Origin: Saccoglossus kowalevskii
Lineage: Eukaryota; Hemichordata; Enteropneusta; Harrimaniidae
Assembly: GCF_000003605.2 (NCBI RefSeq)
Contig: NW_003128638.1
Location: 1-20,234, forward strand
DNA length: 20,234 nucleotides
Direction: 5' to 3'
A program made the position numbers and the translations under genes. Under the pieces are notes generated by a model. It ran no database searches. It was not told the origin of the DNA and worked only from the letters and a program-made list of their open reading frames with translations. Of this stretch, positions 19,817-20,234 are shown one piece after another; positions within the stretch are counted from its first letter, which is position 1, and every line of letters starts with the position of its first letter.

Positions 19817-20234
19817 CCTCCCCATTGAGTCTGTGGCACAATCACCTAGGGTAGAGAAGCTGTGGCCTCCCCATTGAGTCTATGGTACAATCACCTAGGG
19901 TAAAGTAGCTGTGGCCTCCCCATTGAGTCTGTGCCACAATCACCTAGGGTAGAGTAGCTGTGGCCTCCCCATTGAGTCTGTGTCGCAATCACCTAGGTTA
20001 GAGTAGCTGTGGCCTCCCCATTGAGGCTGTGTCACAATCACCTAGGGTAGAGTAGCTGTAGCCTCGCCATTGAGTCTAAGGTACAATCACCCAAGATACA
20101 GTAGCAGTGGCCTCCCCATTGAGTCTATGGCAATATCGCCTAGGGTAGAGTAGCTGTGGCCTCCCCATTGAGTCTATGGCACTATCACCTTGGGTAGAGT
20201 AGTTGTGGCCTGCCCATTGAGTCTATGGCACAAT
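19817..20234 (+). repeat. Array end in window, mixed monomers
   Basis: The last eight or nine monomers include the GTAGAGAAGC and GTAAAGTAGC types of 8.4 kb, a CGCAATC/AGGTTAG monomer (19984) shared with 18.6-18.8 kb, a type B monomer (AAGATACAGTAGCAG) and normal type A. Variants GTGCCACAATC, GTAGCCTCGCC and GGCAATATCGCC are private. The array does not end or decay here, so more of it must lie beyond the window. Confidence 0.8.

Larger units (their letters stand above)
1..20234. repeat. 49-base satellite array, about 413 monomers
   Basis: The entire window is a head-to-tail array with a 49-base period, and the first monomer is bases 1-49. Landmarks in monomer coordinates are CCTAGG at 6-11, GTAGAGTAGC at 12-21, GGCCTCCCC at 25-33, ATTGAG at 34-39 and GGCAC at 45-49. 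Every monomer I followed has the same orientation; there is no unique spacer, inserted element or inversion, and both window ends lie inside the array. With 413 monomers plus 3 bases the expected length is 20,240; the actual length is 6 less, so phase is almost perfectly kept. The consensus is about 53% GC and has no CpG. It carries stops in all six frames (forward TAG at 8, 13 and 18, TGA at 36), so coding is excluded for the common type. I do not recognise it as a named satellite family. A centromeric, pericentromeric, subtelomeric or interstitial megasatellite location are all possible. Confidence 0.98.

Noticed and set aside
1-20234. Possible coding tandem repeat (repetitive protein)
   Set aside because: 49 is not a multiple of 3, so the frame shifts each monomer. 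The common monomer has stops in all three frames on both strands, so no long reading frame can persist.
1-20234. CRISPR array
   Set aside because: Repeats abut directly with no unique spacers. The units are variants of one another across all 49 bases.
1-20234. CENP-B box
   Set aside because: No monomer type contains the TTCG...CGGGA pattern known for that box.
1-20234. G-quadruplex or strong hairpin-forming satellite
   Set aside because: Each monomer has one C4 run and one G3 run on the same strand, with long gaps. Apart from short palindromes (CCTAGG, AGCT, GGCC), I see no long inverted repeat.

Overview
The whole 20,234-base window is one uninterrupted tandem satellite array. A monomer of 49 bases is repeated head to tail about 413 times, always in the same orientation. 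I see no protein gene, RNA gene, transposon, inverted segment or unique flanking DNA, and the array runs off both ends. The common monomer type has stop codons in all three frames on each strand, so it cannot be a coding repeat. The consensus has no CpG and is about 53% GC (26 of 49). Its length, uniformity and CpG loss suggest a eukaryotic genome with DNA methylation, possibly a vertebrate, in heterochromatin or a megasatellite. The species cannot be named from this sequence.

The interest lies in the organisation above the monomer. Monomers fall into a few subtypes: A with CCTAGGGTAGAG, B with CCAAGATACAG, C with CCCAGGGTAGAG, and rarer ones. They occur in fixed orders that recur as multi-monomer blocks. 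(1) 1-1320: array start, including a block (about 235-1199) that recurs at about 15762-16727. (2) 1316-5580: two tandem copies of a 43/44-monomer unit (about 2.1 kb), each holding two related sub-blocks about 20-21 monomers apart. (3) 5580-8965: a mosaic with a 470-base block present twice (5780-6250, 8476-8946), a 7-monomer local duplication, and part of a 98-monomer (4,802-base) long-range repeat. (4) 8965-12480: an older, rearranged relative of the next unit, then a second copy of the 98-monomer repeat. (5) 12481-15322: a near-perfect tandem duplication of a 29-monomer, 1,421-base unit with 5 substitutions and no indel. (6) 15322-16980: third 98-monomer register and the copy of the window start. 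(7) 16978-20234: blocks from 3.4-5.8 kb reappear in swapped order, with a fresh 3-monomer (147-base) duplication at 18604-18897.

The array keeps its 49-base phase very strictly. The net drift is -6 bases over 413 monomers, and I can place every net change. Five of the lost bases lie between 1320 and 1480, where they look like homopolymer contractions. Whole-monomer gains and losses (1, 3, 7, 20/21, 29, 43/44 and 97/98 monomers) dominate, as expected from unequal exchange or conversion in register. All identities and counts here were made by eye.
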